Below, piece by piece: positions 37,168 to 46,059 of a stretch of 64,000 bases of DNA. The notes beneath the pieces are model-generated. The model did not search any database and was not told the DNA's origin. It saw only the letters and a program-made list of their open reading frames with translations. A program made the position numbers and the translations under genes. How positions within the stretch are numbered: position 1 is the stretch's first letter; each line of letters starts with the position of its first letter. Source of the stretch: Pseudobdellovibrionaceae bacterium (GTDB lineage: Bacteria; Bdellovibrionota; Bdellovibrionia; Bdellovibrionales; JAGQZY01). The stretch covers positions 248,001 to 312,000 of the forward strand of contig JACKAL010000001.1 in the NCBI GenBank assembly GCA_020635085.1. The letters run 5' to 3'.

Positions 37168-39327
37168 GTGGTATTTTTGTTTTACAATAAGAAAAAATAT
37201 ATAAAAATTATTGAACTTGTTAGTTTTATATCCAGTTTCTTAATTTTTTTACCGCTCAGCTTAGCTCAAGTATCTTTGCCGCAGACATTTACCATCGAAG
37301 GGCGCTTTTTTCTCGATAATTCACCGGTCGATGAGTCTGTTGATGTCGTATTAGAAATTTATCCGCAAGGGTATTCGTCGTGTATTTTATACCGCGAAAA
37401 TCACACAGTAGATGTGTCGTCGAGCGATGTTAATTCTAAAGGTGCATTTGCATTAGTTGTTGGATCAGGAAATTCGCAAGAATTGTGGGCTACATCTTTT
37501 GAAAAAATTTTTAGTAATAACCAAAACATTCCAGGCGATGGATGTACGATGTCTGCCTCGCAACTTACTGGAAAGACACGCCTCATACGTATGCAAATTA
37601 AGCGTTCATTAGATAGTGGTTCTTACGTAACCCTTTCGCCAGACACATCGATTACCGCAGTTCCCACAGCAATGGTGGCAGATTCAGCAGAAACACTACA
37701 AGGTTTAGAGCCAAATGATGTATTTCAAACAAATACGGGTGGTGGTGTGACTCAGGCTAAGTTAGACGATTTGTTGGCAAACTATTACACATCAATAACC
37801 AGTTTAGCTAGCGGCAGTAGTACTTTATATTTGCAAAATAGTGTAACTACAGGAACGACGATCCCAAATATTTCTGGTGATCCGGGGTCTTTAAGTGCTG
37901 GCCAGATGTGGTTTGATAGCAACGCAGGTGAGCTAAAGTATTCGGACGGCACGAACATTAAAGTTGTCGATGTGGCTGGTACGGGGATTCAAACAGTAAC
38001 AGCAGGTACAGGAGTGACGGTTACTACGTCCGGCACAGATGCGACAGTATCATTGCCTAGCGTGGGAACAGCAGACACATACTATAAAGTGACGACAGAC
38101 GCGCAAGGACGTGTAATGTCGGGTCAAACGACGTTGTCCGTATCTGACATTCCCAGTCTTGATGCCGCAAAGATCACGACTGGAACGTTCTCGGCGGGTT
38201 TAATTCCTACAAACACGGACACGACAAAACTACCTCTCGCTGGTGGAACAATGACGGGGCAAATCACGATGGGATCTGCAACTGATTTTGCTAGTTTTGA
38301 TTTGCTTGCAACTGGCCACTTAACCATGAGTGCACAAAGAACTTTACGATTTGGAACTTTTGATGATACTCAACAAGCGAGCCTTGTCCCCTTAGCGGCT
38401 AATCAAGCGGGAACCACATGGTACAATTCCACAAATAACAAGCTCATGTATTGAGATGGCACTACAGCTCGGACTATTTTAGATGTTGCAACTGCAGGCA
38501 CAATTGGCGATATCACAGAAGTGACTGCAGGTACTGGATTAACTGGTGGAGGCTCAACTGGAGCAGTAACACTAGATGTGGATATAGGTACCAGCGCCGG
38601 CCAACTTTTTACTATAGATTCTGTACCGTATTGTGCAGGATCAAAGAAGTTGCAGATGAGTCCAGGTCCTACCTACGTTTGGTCGTGTGTCGAAAGTACG
38701 AGTATTTCTGATGCCGCTGGAAATACGAAGATCGAAGTTGAGCACACAGCAAATGAAAATAAAATCCATTTTTCAACTGTTGGTATTGAGCACATGATAA
38801 TAGATAGCAGTGGATATGTTGGTATTGGAACGACCAGTCCTGCTCAAAAATTTGCAGTTACAGGTGGTGCGTATATTTCCGGGAATGTTGGAGTAGGAGT
38901 GTCTTCGCCAACAGCTAAGCTCGATGTGAATGGTGCAGTTAAATTTGGTAATACTTCATCTACCTGTAGTGGTTCTAGTGAGGGACAGCAGCGCTATAAC
39001 TCGACATCTCATGAGATGGAGTTTTGTAACGGTACCTCTTGGACAGTTTTTGGATCTACGGCATCCGTTCCAGAAGGCACAATGTGTGGCTCACGGGTGG
39101 TTACATGCATAGGAAGTGGTACAACTCCTAGTTATGATACGTTATCGATGGCTGTTAGTTGCCAAGGACAAACATTAAGCATTACCGCTTGTGATGGCGG
39201 TACATCGAGTAAACCCGTTGCTGTTGCAGGATGTCCAAGTGGTTATTCTGGTTTCTATAGATTTACCGGTATACTTATTGGCCCCCCTAATTATTTTTAT
39301 TACGCGATAGGGTGCTACAAAAATTAA
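37168..39327 (+). pseudogene. Phage tail-fibre-like repeat protein interrupted by one in-frame TGA
   Basis: A single frame runs from GTG 37168 to TAA 39327 (720 codons) except for TGA at 38452-38454. The sequence is continuous across it: NNKLMY-stop-DGTTARTIL, where related repeats in the same protein read GELKYSDGT and EMEFCNGTSW, so the stop falls where Trp or Ser would be (TGG to TGA is one change). The protein has a signal-like N-terminus (from residue 13), Ser/Thr/Gly repeats (VTAGTGLTGGGSTG), SGNVGVGVSSPTAKLDVNG modules of tail-fibre type, and a Cys-rich C-terminus. Probably surface adhesin or fibre. Either a recent pseudogene, a sequencing error or stop-codon readthrough. Confidence 0.8.
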
Positions 39328-39773
39328 TTTTGGTGACGACGCTGCATCCGATGCACAATGATTCCTACGGACTGCAATAATTCGATGGATTCTGCGCACC
39401 GGTATTCAGAGCAGTAGAATACTTTCTTGACCCCACCTAAGTTAATCAGTCGTTTGGCACAGGCAACACAAGGTAGATGGGTAACAAAAACGTGCTTTTC
39501 GATGAAGCGGGGAGAGTCGCAGTTAATCACCGCATTTTCTTCTGAATGAAGGCAACCGCAGTTGCCGGCTTCGGTGCGATCGCAAATATTGGGAAGTCCT
39601 GCAGCATTTCCATTGTAGCCGACGGCTAAAACTTTTCGATAATCTGTAGAGGTAATTACCGTGCCTACATTCAGTCGAGTGCAGGTAGATCTCTCTGCTA
39701 GAGTGTGGGCGAGATCCATGTAGATGTCTTCAAAAGACGGTCGTTTTTTTACTTTTTCGATATGTTGTTCCAC
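39324..39773 (-). CDS. dCMP deaminase family protein (ComEB-like)
   Basis: 149 residues from GTG 39773. The start is placed there because family members begin KRPSFEDIYMDLAHTLAERSTCTR. Zinc-binding residues: H76-E78 in HSEENA (catalytic Glu) and C102/C105 in PCVACAK. Converts dCMP to dUMP or a related substrate for thymidylate synthesis; some relatives are ComEB. Its stop overlaps the end of the fibre-like gene on the other strand by 4 bp (39324-39327). Confidence 0.9.
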   Translation of the reverse strand: MEQHIEKVKKRPSFEDIYMDLAHTLAERSTCTRLNVGTVITSTDYRKVLAVGYNGNAAGLPNICDRTEAGNCGCLHSEENAVINCDSPRFIEKHVFVTHLPCVACAKRLINLGGVKKVFYCSEYRCAESIELLQSVGIIVHRMQRRHQN

Positions 39774-39948
39774 AGCGAATTAAGTAACATAATTTTTCTA
39801 AAAAGGGCAATCTGTGCCAAAGAATTAGCACCATGTCAAATTGAGGATATCGCCCTATTGTAGTGATGGGTGGTCTGCCCTCTTGGCCTTTAAAGCACGA
39901 TAAACCAGATCTCGTCGCAAATCCCTTTGATAAAGTCAATGGCTTGGT
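39774..39948. other. Intergenic 175 bp
   Basis: No gene recognised. A 69-codon leftward frame here (39730-39939) lacks a ribosome site and coding features. Confidence 0.5.
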
Positions 39949-40731
39949 CTAGGCGCCTGTTTGTTGGAGGGCATAGTCGCGCAAAGCGGTCGATAAATTA
40001 CGTAAGGCAGAAGAGCCTTGAGGTAATTGTTGAGCCGTTTGCTTATAAACATTGTAGCTGGAATTGGAAATAAAAGGACCAATATTTTCTGTGACCACTT
40101 CTGAGGAGAAATGAGCTCCGGTTGCGATTGTTGAACTTAAAAATGTGTGCACTTGTGATTCATAGGAGGATCCCAAATAACGTTGTAGTTCTGGAATGGC
40201 TAGCTTTATTAACAAGGCATCGGGGGAATTCTGCAACCCCTGCGTGATGGCTTGAAGGTTTTCCGAAGCTATGGGTAGTTCCGAAAACATTTTTAAGGCC
40301 TCTTCTTGAACAAATCCATCGAAACTTTTTATAAATTTTCGTGCTATTTGCTCTTTCCATTTTTGTACATCAGAGTTATTTTTATATTTTAAACGAAATT
40401 GTTGTAGTTTTTTTGCTATATCTTTTCCGAGGGCAACTTCGTAAGATCGAGGGTCCGTCTGCGGATAATTACATATCTGTGTATCGTAACATTTGTTTGT
40501 GTCAATAATCATCTGAGCTTCTATTTCTATATCCGAGGGGACATTTGCCGGTAACCGTGGTGCAGTGGTCTTTTGCGTCGTTATTGGATTACGGTTTTTT
40601 GTGCTAAAAAGATGACTCACAGATCGGGGTATCGAGGAAATGGGCTCCTCGCTATTTTTGGTATCGCGTTTTTTATTCAAAAACACGATAAGAGTCAGAA
40701 CTACAAGGGTAATGAGTATTGGTTTTTTCAT
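39949..40731 (-). CDS. Membrane-anchored helical protein coupled to the transglycosylase gene
   Basis: Start ATG 40731 overlaps the upstream stop in ATGA, so it is translated with the preceding gene; an N-terminal extension is not needed. One helix (about residues 3-20, PILITLVVLTLIVFL) anchors it, then a Thr/Pro/Lys-rich linker and about 190 residues of alpha-helical repeats (QTDPRSYEVALGKDIAKKLQQF...) resembling HEAT or ARM-like repeats by composition only. Probably facing the periplasm. The coupling implies a partner or regulator of the secreted transglycosylase. No family recognised. Confidence 0.65.
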   Translation of the reverse strand: MKKPILITLVVLTLIVFLNKKRDTKNSEEPISSIPRSVSHLFSTKNRNPITTQKTTAPRLPANVPSDIEIEAQMIIDTNKCYDTQICNYPQTDPRSYEVALGKDIAKKLQQFRLKYKNNSDVQKWKEQIARKFIKSFDGFVQEEALKMFSELPIASENLQAITQGLQNSPDALLIKLAIPELQRYLGSSYESQVHTFLSSTIATGAHFSSEVVTENIGPFISNSSYNVYKQTAQQLPQGSSALRNLSTALRDYALQQTGA

Positions 40732-42272
40732 GGAATTTTTTGTGTCCAATTGCTCATTGTATTACTTGGTAGTAAAGCACCCGAATAAATATATCCTGTC
40801 GATGATCCATACACTACCTTGTAATACACGTCATTATTTGTTCCACTGATGATTGAATCTAGAACTTTCAAAGTTGTTTTTACGGGCACAAGTTTAATGA
40901 GTGAGCCACCAGGGGCCGAACGAAGATTAATTCCTGCCTTATTCACAATAGAAATGCTTTCTCCAACTTGAGCAAGACTTGAGGTTGAGCCAGTAGGTGT
41001 TGCCACTTGCGCAGCCCATGTGGAGTGATCCGAGTCATTGCCGGCATAGAGATAACCTTTTTTGTTATTATAAGTGACTTGGTAATAACGATCATTTGTC
41101 GGAGAGTTACGTAGTTCGAAGTCGCTTATTTGTAAAGTTTGTCCTGAGGGCACAGTTACTAAAAGTGTTCCACCCGGAGTTGAGCGCAGATTAATATTTT
41201 TTTGTAGTTTAATTGATGCACCAATTGCAATGAGCGTGGAATCATATTTAGCGCATAAGGAATGACGGTCGTATTTAACAATGGCTTTGCCGCCAGAATC
41301 AGAAATTGCTGTTGCGCTTCCCACTTTGACATTGCCAAGGGAACGCAAACAAATGGCATCTCGATTTTCTGTCACGCAGTGGAGTTTACCTGCAATGTAA
41401 GCACAGGTCGATTTATCCGGTAGTTGATAGAGATTATTTTCTACAAACGAGGTATCATTTCCGGGAGCTGCACAATTCTCTTTTTGTTCAATTAAACAAG
41501 AGGCATCGATGGAAGAAGGAAGAGCGCTGTTCGAAACATATGTTTTCCATGATTGGCCATTGTACATATCAAGAAAGTTTTTATCATTTTGGGCCCATGC
41601 GCTACCTGAGTTTGTCCATCGACAAATACTTCCTGGACCACCATTGTAAGCGGCCCAGGCTGCGCGAATGCGATTCTTCCAGTTACTGGCTCCACCGACG
41701 CAACTTTGCGAAGCGGCGCGCTCCCACTGAGTATAAAAAATATCCATGGCATAAGTAAGATTAGTTATAAGATTCCATGCAATGCCTGTGCTGATGGGAT
41801 TGAAGTGGGAGCGATCATCAATTTGCATAAGTCCGTGACCATGGCCCACATCTCCACGCATCATTTTTAAACGAGAGTCAGTTGTTTTACGGTAGTGACT
41901 CAAGCGACTTTCATGGGCAGCAACAAGTTGAATAGCAAATTTCCATTGACCCAATTCGGCGGATGAGACGCCAGGTTTACGTTTTTTTAAATAATACTCT
42001 GAAGCATCGCGAATTGCAGCGCTAAGCTCGGTAATAAAGCGCGTACGTTCTGCTGTGCGCGAAGCTGAATCAGAAAAAATGAGATGAGGATAGGATGCGT
42101 ATACAGTAGAATCTGGACCAAACGGGCTTGCGGCACAAACATTGGGAGCTCGGCCATAATTCCACTCGCCACCTTCTTTATAATTACATTTATAATAATC
42201 AGGGGTTGATGCAGCAAATGTATTTAATGTTAAAAAGCTGATAATTATAAAGAATAGAGATTGTTTATTCAT
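40728..42272 (-). CDS. Secreted lytic transglycosylase with two SH3-like domains
   Basis: 514 residues with signal peptide (MNKQSLFFIIISFLTLNTFA). The SLT-like catalytic domain spans about 80-250: Glu in VAAHESRLSHYRK, GHGHGLMQIDDRS and AAWAAYNGGPGSIC. Two bacterial SH3 domains follow, each with a LRSTPGG or LRSAPGG motif (INLRSTPGGTLLV, INLRSAPGGSLIK), typical of wall binding. Numerous cysteines (YKCNYK, SCVGG, SCLIEQKENC) suggest disulfides. Cleaves peptidoglycan of the cell itself or of prey. A 14-bp palindrome covers the start codon. Translationally coupled to the anchored protein downstream. Confidence 0.85.
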   Translation of the reverse strand: MNKQSLFFIIISFLTLNTFAASTPDYYKCNYKEGGEWNYGRAPNVCAASPFGPDSTVYASYPHLIFSDSASRTAERTRFITELSAAIRDASEYYLKKRKPGVSSAELGQWKFAIQLVAAHESRLSHYRKTTDSRLKMMRGDVGHGHGLMQIDDRSHFNPISTGIAWNLITNLTYAMDIFYTQWERAASQSCVGGASNWKNRIRAAWAAYNGGPGSICRWTNSGSAWAQNDKNFLDMYNGQSWKTYVSNSALPSSIDASCLIEQKENCAAPGNDTSFVENNLYQLPDKSTCAYIAGKLHCVTENRDAICLRSLGNVKVGSATAISDSGGKAIVKYDRHSLCAKYDSTLIAIGASIKLQKNINLRSTPGGTLLVTVPSGQTLQISDFELRNSPTNDRYYQVTYNNKKGYLYAGNDSDHSTWAAQVATPTGSTSSLAQVGESISIVNKAGINLRSAPGGSLIKLVPVKTTLKVLDSIISGTNNDVYYKVVYGSSTGYIYSGALLPSNTMSNWTQKIP

Positions 42273-42284
42273 AGTCTAGACTAT
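42271..42284. promoter_or_regulatory. 14-bp perfect palindrome at the transglycosylase start codon
   Basis: ATAGTCTAGACTAT; the start codon (42272-42270) overlaps its left end. It could be an operator or form an mRNA hairpin over the initiation site. Confidence 0.35.
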
Positions 42285-42626
42285 CGGAAGGTCCAGAGTG
42301 TATTAAAATTTTGCTAAAATTGTAAAAGCAATAAACAATTTTTTGAGTCAACTGGAGTGAAGTTTTATATAAAACGACTCCTTTTTTATTATATGCAGTA
42401 CGTTTCTCTTGTTAAATTCACAAAAAATGGGTGAAGGTAAAACACTATTGTTTAACAAATAGACACGAATATCTCATTTTGAAAATAAATAATAAAAAAA
42501 TGATTCACTCTGGAACAAGCTCATCATTGGTCTGACGCTTCCACTATTTTTTTCCGATAAGTTGTAAGCTGGTAATTCTGATTGGTGAATTAGACGGTTA
42601 ATAGTAGTTAATCTCAGGGGTGGAGT
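42273..42626. other. Divergent intergenic region of 354 bp
   Basis: Contains the palindrome at its left edge, an orphan rightward terminator (42354-42388), and, just before the gene at 42627, the repeat GTTAATAGTAGTTAAT (42598-42613). No protein-coding sequence recognised. Confidence 0.6.
42354..42388 (+). terminator. Orphan intrinsic terminator
   Basis: GGAGT...AGTTTTAT pairs with ATAAAAC..ACTCC (one unpaired region), followed by TTTTTT. No rightward gene precedes it within the divergent region, so a short RNA from 42280-42385 is possible. Confidence 0.55.
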
Positions 42627-43010
42627 ATGGTAAGAATCAAACAACAAAAAATAAAACAATGGATTGCATTGATAATCGGGTTTGGTTTTTTATTTATTGT
42701 TTTCCAAAACTTTACAACCAGAGTTTCGATTAATGATGAAAAGAAAAAAGATGACCCATCACTTAATGATGCGGTTGCACAGGCTTTGCAATCCTCTGAG
42801 AATGATAACAAAGCAAGTCAAGTTGCGCTCCAGGTAGATGGGCAGCAGATAAAGAAGGCCTATTTTAAAAAAGAGGATAATACGGAAGTCTTGATATTAG
42901 AAGATCAAATGAAGATAGACAGTGATGTTGGTGTGGGCCCCACACCACACGGCGTGGATGATGATCTACAAGAGGATGAAAAACCTGTCGAAGAAACGTC
43001 TCAAGATTAA
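42627..43010 (+). CDS. Small single-span membrane protein, unknown
   Basis: 127 residues with a basic N-terminus and one helix (about 11-28, IALIIGFGFLFIVFQNF), then an acidic, Asp/Glu-rich tail (EEDEKPVEETSQD). GGGGTGGAG precedes ATG 42627. Cytoplasm-in, periplasm-out topology is predicted by the basic N-terminus. No family recognised. Confidence 0.65.
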   Translation: MVRIKQQKIKQWIALIIGFGFLFIVFQNFTTRVSINDEKKKDDPSLNDAVAQALQSSENDNKASQVALQVDGQQIKKAYFKKEDNTEVLILEDQMKIDSDVGVGPTPHGVDDDLQEDEKPVEETSQD

Positions 43011-43102
43011 AGCACCCACGAGAATTAGGTTTTCGCGTCGTGCCTCGATTTAAACTTTATAAAACCTTCTCGTTACGCTCCTATTTATGAGATGGGTTCT
43101 AG

Positions 43103-43675
43103 TTAATGCTGATGATGATGTTCTCCATTGTTCATTGGTGGTGGCGAGCTAGAGCAGAAAGAGGCAGCTGTAGCATTCTGCTCATTGTCAAGATTTTCAA
43201 AATGGGTGATGTCCACTAAGAGCTGACTTGTCGCTTCGTCTTCGTTTTGTTGCAAAGTCCAGCGCAAGCTCCAGCAGCCGGTCATTTCCATTAACGCCAT
43301 CCCATGAAGTACATAGTGTTCAGAAATGGCATCATACTCAAACTGATAGCCTGTTGAGTGATGGTGTCCATTGGCCATATGCATGTAAGGGAAGATACGA
43401 AAATTTTCAAGAAACTGGGGTTGGTGACTGGGATCACTTTTTTTCCAAAGTACAAAAGCAGCAGACGAGTATAGCCACTTCAGTGGAATTTCCTGCATGG
43501 CTACCAGTTGCGGCGAGGATTGTGGTGTAGTTTGCAAAACCCCTTTTACTTTTTGTTCGGCATTTTGCCACTTGATGGCTAAGCAATATGCATTTTGGTT
43601 TATCTGAATCTCTGTTGGGCAATGCGCTTGCGCAGTAACAGAGGCGAGAAGAGTAAGTACAAATAATAGTTTCAT
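43103..43675 (-). CDS. Secreted His-rich protein of the redoxin/YtkA cluster
   Basis: 190 residues, AAGGAGCCTCC before the ATG, signal peptide ending AQA, then CPTEIQINQNAYCLAI. Two features suggest metal binding: YMHMANGHHHSTGY, whose Met/His spacing resembles the PxMGHG motif of YtkA/FixH-type domains, and the last residues NNGEHHHQH. The segment GCWSLRWTL fits the next strand of such a domain. Last gene of a four-gene leftward operon, 12 bp after the barrel protein. A periplasmic copper or other metal protein is plausible, unproven. Confidence 0.65.
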   Translation of the reverse strand: MKLLFVLTLLASVTAQAHCPTEIQINQNAYCLAIKWQNAEQKVKGVLQTTPQSSPQLVAMQEIPLKWLYSSAAFVLWKKSDPSHQPQFLENFRIFPYMHMANGHHHSTGYQFEYDAISEHYVLHGMALMEMTGCWSLRWTLQQNEDEATSQLLVDITHFENLDNEQNATAASFCSSSPPPMNNGEHHHQH

Positions 43676-43687
43676 GGAGGCTCCTTT

Positions 43688-44590
43688 TTAAAAATAATTG
43701 TAATTAATGTTAATACTAAAGGTTCGATTTAATATAGAATTTCGCGCTTGTCCGATAAGAGTTTGATCTGCATAGGTAAGGCCCACATTCCAGGTATCGT
43801 TGAGGGATTTTTGTGCTCCAATAAGAACCGTGGCATTTTGCATAGATCCTGAGGTCACCTGGCTTTGTTGTAATGTTCGTGGTGTTAAGTGATTAAATGT
43901 TAATCCAAGATTTAAAGCAATATCCCAGTAGTTTGTTGCATAGTTTGTTAATATCGCCAAAGATGTATCATAAAAACCCGAAACATCGGTATCAGCGAAG
44001 CGTTTAGAAAAAAGCCGAATAGCTTTTCCTTGCAGAGTGATTGTAAGAGGAAAAACCACTTTACGTAGTGTTAAGCCTAGGCCCGCACCCCATTGGTTAT
44101 GTCCGGTAACGTCCGCACCTTCACTCAGGTAAGCATGGTCATAAATGGATTTGCCAGTAGGGAGGTTCATGAGTATGGAGACAAACACGTTGGGTTTCCA
44201 ATACGAAAAAGCATACTCCGGAATTGCTTCGTAGGTATAGCCGATCAGTGTGTCTGCTAGGTGTTGTGCTGTTCCTCTTTCGATAGAGTCTTTATATAAG
44301 CTGTGCATAAGTGACGTTGTGAGAAAAAATTGCTGACGACCTGTAAAGGCACTGGCGACATTTAACTGTACTGTTTCAACAACTCTTTTCTTATTTGTCC
44401 AAATGTAAAATGCATTGGGGTCTGTATAAACGCGCCCCTGAGCTTGCGCATAAGAGTAAGAAGTAGAGATATTTAAACTTTGTTCTAGTGACAAAACTGT
44501 AAAGCTGGAGGGGCTTTGACCACAACAGCTGTTGGCGATAGCGCACTCAAATGTTAAAAAGCTTAGGCATGCTAAAACTGTTCGAACCAT
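43688..44590 (-). CDS. Barrel-like envelope protein starting with CCG after its signal
   Basis: 300 residues. The signal peptide (to ANS) is followed directly by CCGQSPSSFTVL; two adjacent cysteines at the mature end are unusual. The rest alternates in a way typical of outer-membrane beta-barrels (NVFVSILMNLPTGKSIYDHA, GHNQWGAGLGLTLRK, NVGLTYADQTLIG) and ends in ININYNYF, a good barrel-assembly signal with terminal Phe. Its start overlaps the previous gene by 19 bp. May be an outer-membrane channel for the cluster's substrate. Confidence 0.65.
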   Translation of the reverse strand: MVRTVLACLSFLTFECAIANSCCGQSPSSFTVLSLEQSLNISTSYSYAQAQGRVYTDPNAFYIWTNKKRVVETVQLNVASAFTGRQQFFLTTSLMHSLYKDSIERGTAQHLADTLIGYTYEAIPEYAFSYWKPNVFVSILMNLPTGKSIYDHAYLSEGADVTGHNQWGAGLGLTLRKVVFPLTITLQGKAIRLFSKRFADTDVSGFYDTSLAILTNYATNYWDIALNLGLTFNHLTPRTLQQSQVTSGSMQNATVLIGAQKSLNDTWNVGLTYADQTLIGQARNSILNRTFSININYNYF

Positions 44591-45021
44591 GAAATTTTGT
44601 CCGTTGTTTCGAGTTTGTCATTGAGAATCCACAGTTCATTTCGCCATTCACCGGGCATATTGTAACGAATAGATTTATTAATATAAACACCGGTTTCAAT
44701 TTTTTCAAAAAATCCAGCATCATCCATAGGGTGACCCATACTAGGCATTGTTGCATAAAATTGCAGGGTCATCGTGTCGGGGAGTGAAGTAGCCTGCCCG
44801 AACTCGTCTTTGACTACGACGAGGAGGGTATTATTGATATGAATATTTCCAACCGGCCCATTCAGCCATTGAGAGGTGACAGAATAACGAAGCTTTGGGA
44901 AACTAAGCGCTGTGGGGCTTAGTTTTTTGTCTCCAGGAGTGGGCGTGACGGCATGGGAGCGCGGGGAGCCACAGGCTCCCAAGAAAAGGATATTTAAAAA
45001 AAGAAAAAAAATGTGTTTCAT
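44572..45021 (-). CDS. Lipoprotein with YtkA/FixH-like domain
   Basis: 149 residues; MKHIFFLFLNILFLGAC is a lipoprotein signal. The middle and end match the YtkA-like fold: LLVVVKDEFGQ, TMTLQFYATMPSMGHPMDD, ETGVYINKSIRYNMPGEWRNELWI. FixH and YtkA domains occur in cytochrome oxidase and copper biology, where MPxMGH may bind metal. Translated from a TAATG overlap with the redoxin gene and overlapping the barrel gene by 19 bp: a tightly coupled unit. Confidence 0.75.
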   Translation of the reverse strand: MKHIFFLFLNILFLGACGSPRSHAVTPTPGDKKLSPTALSFPKLRYSVTSQWLNGPVGNIHINNTLLVVVKDEFGQATSLPDTMTLQFYATMPSMGHPMDDAGFFEKIETGVYINKSIRYNMPGEWRNELWILNDKLETTDKISWFEQF

Positions 45022-45557
45022 TATAGTCTCCGGATATAGCAGCCGAGACTTTTGCCTTCAGCGTATTTCACGGGTTTACCATTAGTAATTTGGCTTAAGT
45101 TTTCCGCAAGAAAGTGTTTTGTTGATTGTGCAAATTCTCGGTGGTTACTAACACCGCCTTGATAAATAATTTTATAATTGTTCCCTTTATCAGTTGTGAC
45201 GATCACAGTATGTGGTGTTTTGAGCGCGGAAAATTTTTGCACCAAATAGTGTTCGTCATCACGAATAATAGGAAAAGAGAAATTTTTTGAACTGTAGTAG
45301 TCATCGATAAGAGGTTTTGTATCTTCATTTATAAGATCTGTCATAACTCCATAAAAATGCACAGCTTGAAACTGATGTTGCAAGTTATTTAAGTGTTCTA
45401 TGTGACTTTTTGAACATGGACAATTGCGTGACAAAAACACAAGAACTTTAGTGTGTGTAGAGTCTTTGTCGAAGGTATCGCGATTTTCAAAAGCAAGCGA
45501 CTCCTGACAGAAAAAAATGAATAATATTGAAAACCAGTGTAATAAAAAATTACGCAT
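45021..45557 (-). CDS. Secreted thioredoxin-fold protein with CPCS motif
   Basis: 178 residues with signal peptide (ends LAFEN region), then VLVFLSRNCPCSKSHIEHLNNL: the N-C-P-C-S motif at a thioredoxin-like position. The later PHTVIVTTDKG and YQGGVSN elements fit the redoxin/AhpC-TSA fold (cis-Pro in TPHT). CPxC redoxins without a partner reductase could reduce disulfides or, as in SCO proteins (CxxxC), handle copper. First of a tightly overlapping set; the next gene starts within its stop codon. Confidence 0.75.
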   Translation of the reverse strand: MRNFLLHWFSILFIFFCQESLAFENRDTFDKDSTHTKVLVFLSRNCPCSKSHIEHLNNLQHQFQAVHFYGVMTDLINEDTKPLIDDYYSSKNFSFPIIRDDEHYLVQKFSALKTPHTVIVTTDKGNNYKIIYQGGVSNHREFAQSTKHFLAENLSQITNGKPVKYAEGKSLGCYIRRL

Positions 45558-45604
45558 AAAACCCCTTTGTTTTTTAAACAGGAAAATAAATGATTTTAAG
45601 GTGC

Positions 45605-45636
45605 GTATTCATGGCGGCGAAGCCAGTTATGAATAC
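45605..45636. repeat. Hairpin between the redoxin gene and the upstream small ORF
   Basis: GTATTCAT (45605-45612) and ATGAATAC (45629-45636), extended inward by GGC/GCC; no U-tract. Possible operator or RNA structure in the redoxin leader. Confidence 0.4.
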
Positions 45637-45660
45637 ACCCGCTCTGGTATAGATAGGCTG

Positions 45661-46059
45661 TTATGCGAAAGGTGGGGAGAGGCCAGAAATTTGATATATG
45701 TTTAGTGATTGGCGGTGATTTGATTCCGCCCAGTAAAAAGATGCATTGAGCTTTATGTTTTTGCCAAACACGTATTGCGCAATAGCTCCATAAGAGAAAG
45801 ACCCTGTTGGTGCAGAGCTGCTTACTGCTGTAAACGAACGAATTTCTGTTTGCGAGGAGGAAGATTTTGCTGCAAACTGCACATGTGTTGAGCAGATATG
45901 CACTATTTGCTTTATTTGTGAGCGCGTTGCAAAAACAGAATTAAAAAAATGTTCAGCAAAATCAAATTGTAAAAAAATATTCAGCACTATGGAAAATCCA
46001 AACCACATTAAAAGTACGTGCTGGCGACGTTTTAAATTTGAATCGGCCTTTGCAGACAT
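45661..46059 (-). CDS. Possible small membrane protein upstream of the redoxin operon
   Basis: 132 codons with a hydrophobic helix near residues 17-33 (LLMWFGFSIVLNIFLQF), the Cys-containing VHICSTHVQF, and aromatic C-terminal strands. The CSTH motif after one helix recalls DUF2946-type proteins seen in copper clusters, though this is a weak resemblance. Ribosome site is poor and codon character uncertain, so it may be a chance frame. Same strand as the redoxin gene, 103 bp away. Confidence 0.4.
   Translation of the reverse strand: MSAKADSNLKRRQHVLLMWFGFSIVLNIFLQFDFAEHFFNSVFATRSQIKQIVHICSTHVQFAAKSSSSQTEIRSFTAVSSSAPTGSFSYGAIAQYVFGKNIKLNASFYWAESNHRQSLNIYQISGLSPPFA

Noticed and set aside
38452..38454. 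Possible UGA recoding (tryptophan or selenocysteine)
   Set aside because: Other genes in the window use TGA as a stop and TGG for Trp; no SECIS-like hairpin was seen.
39730..39939. Leftward 69-codon frame upstream of the deaminase
   Set aside because: No ribosome site, no domain or membrane pattern, and overlaps the deaminase start.
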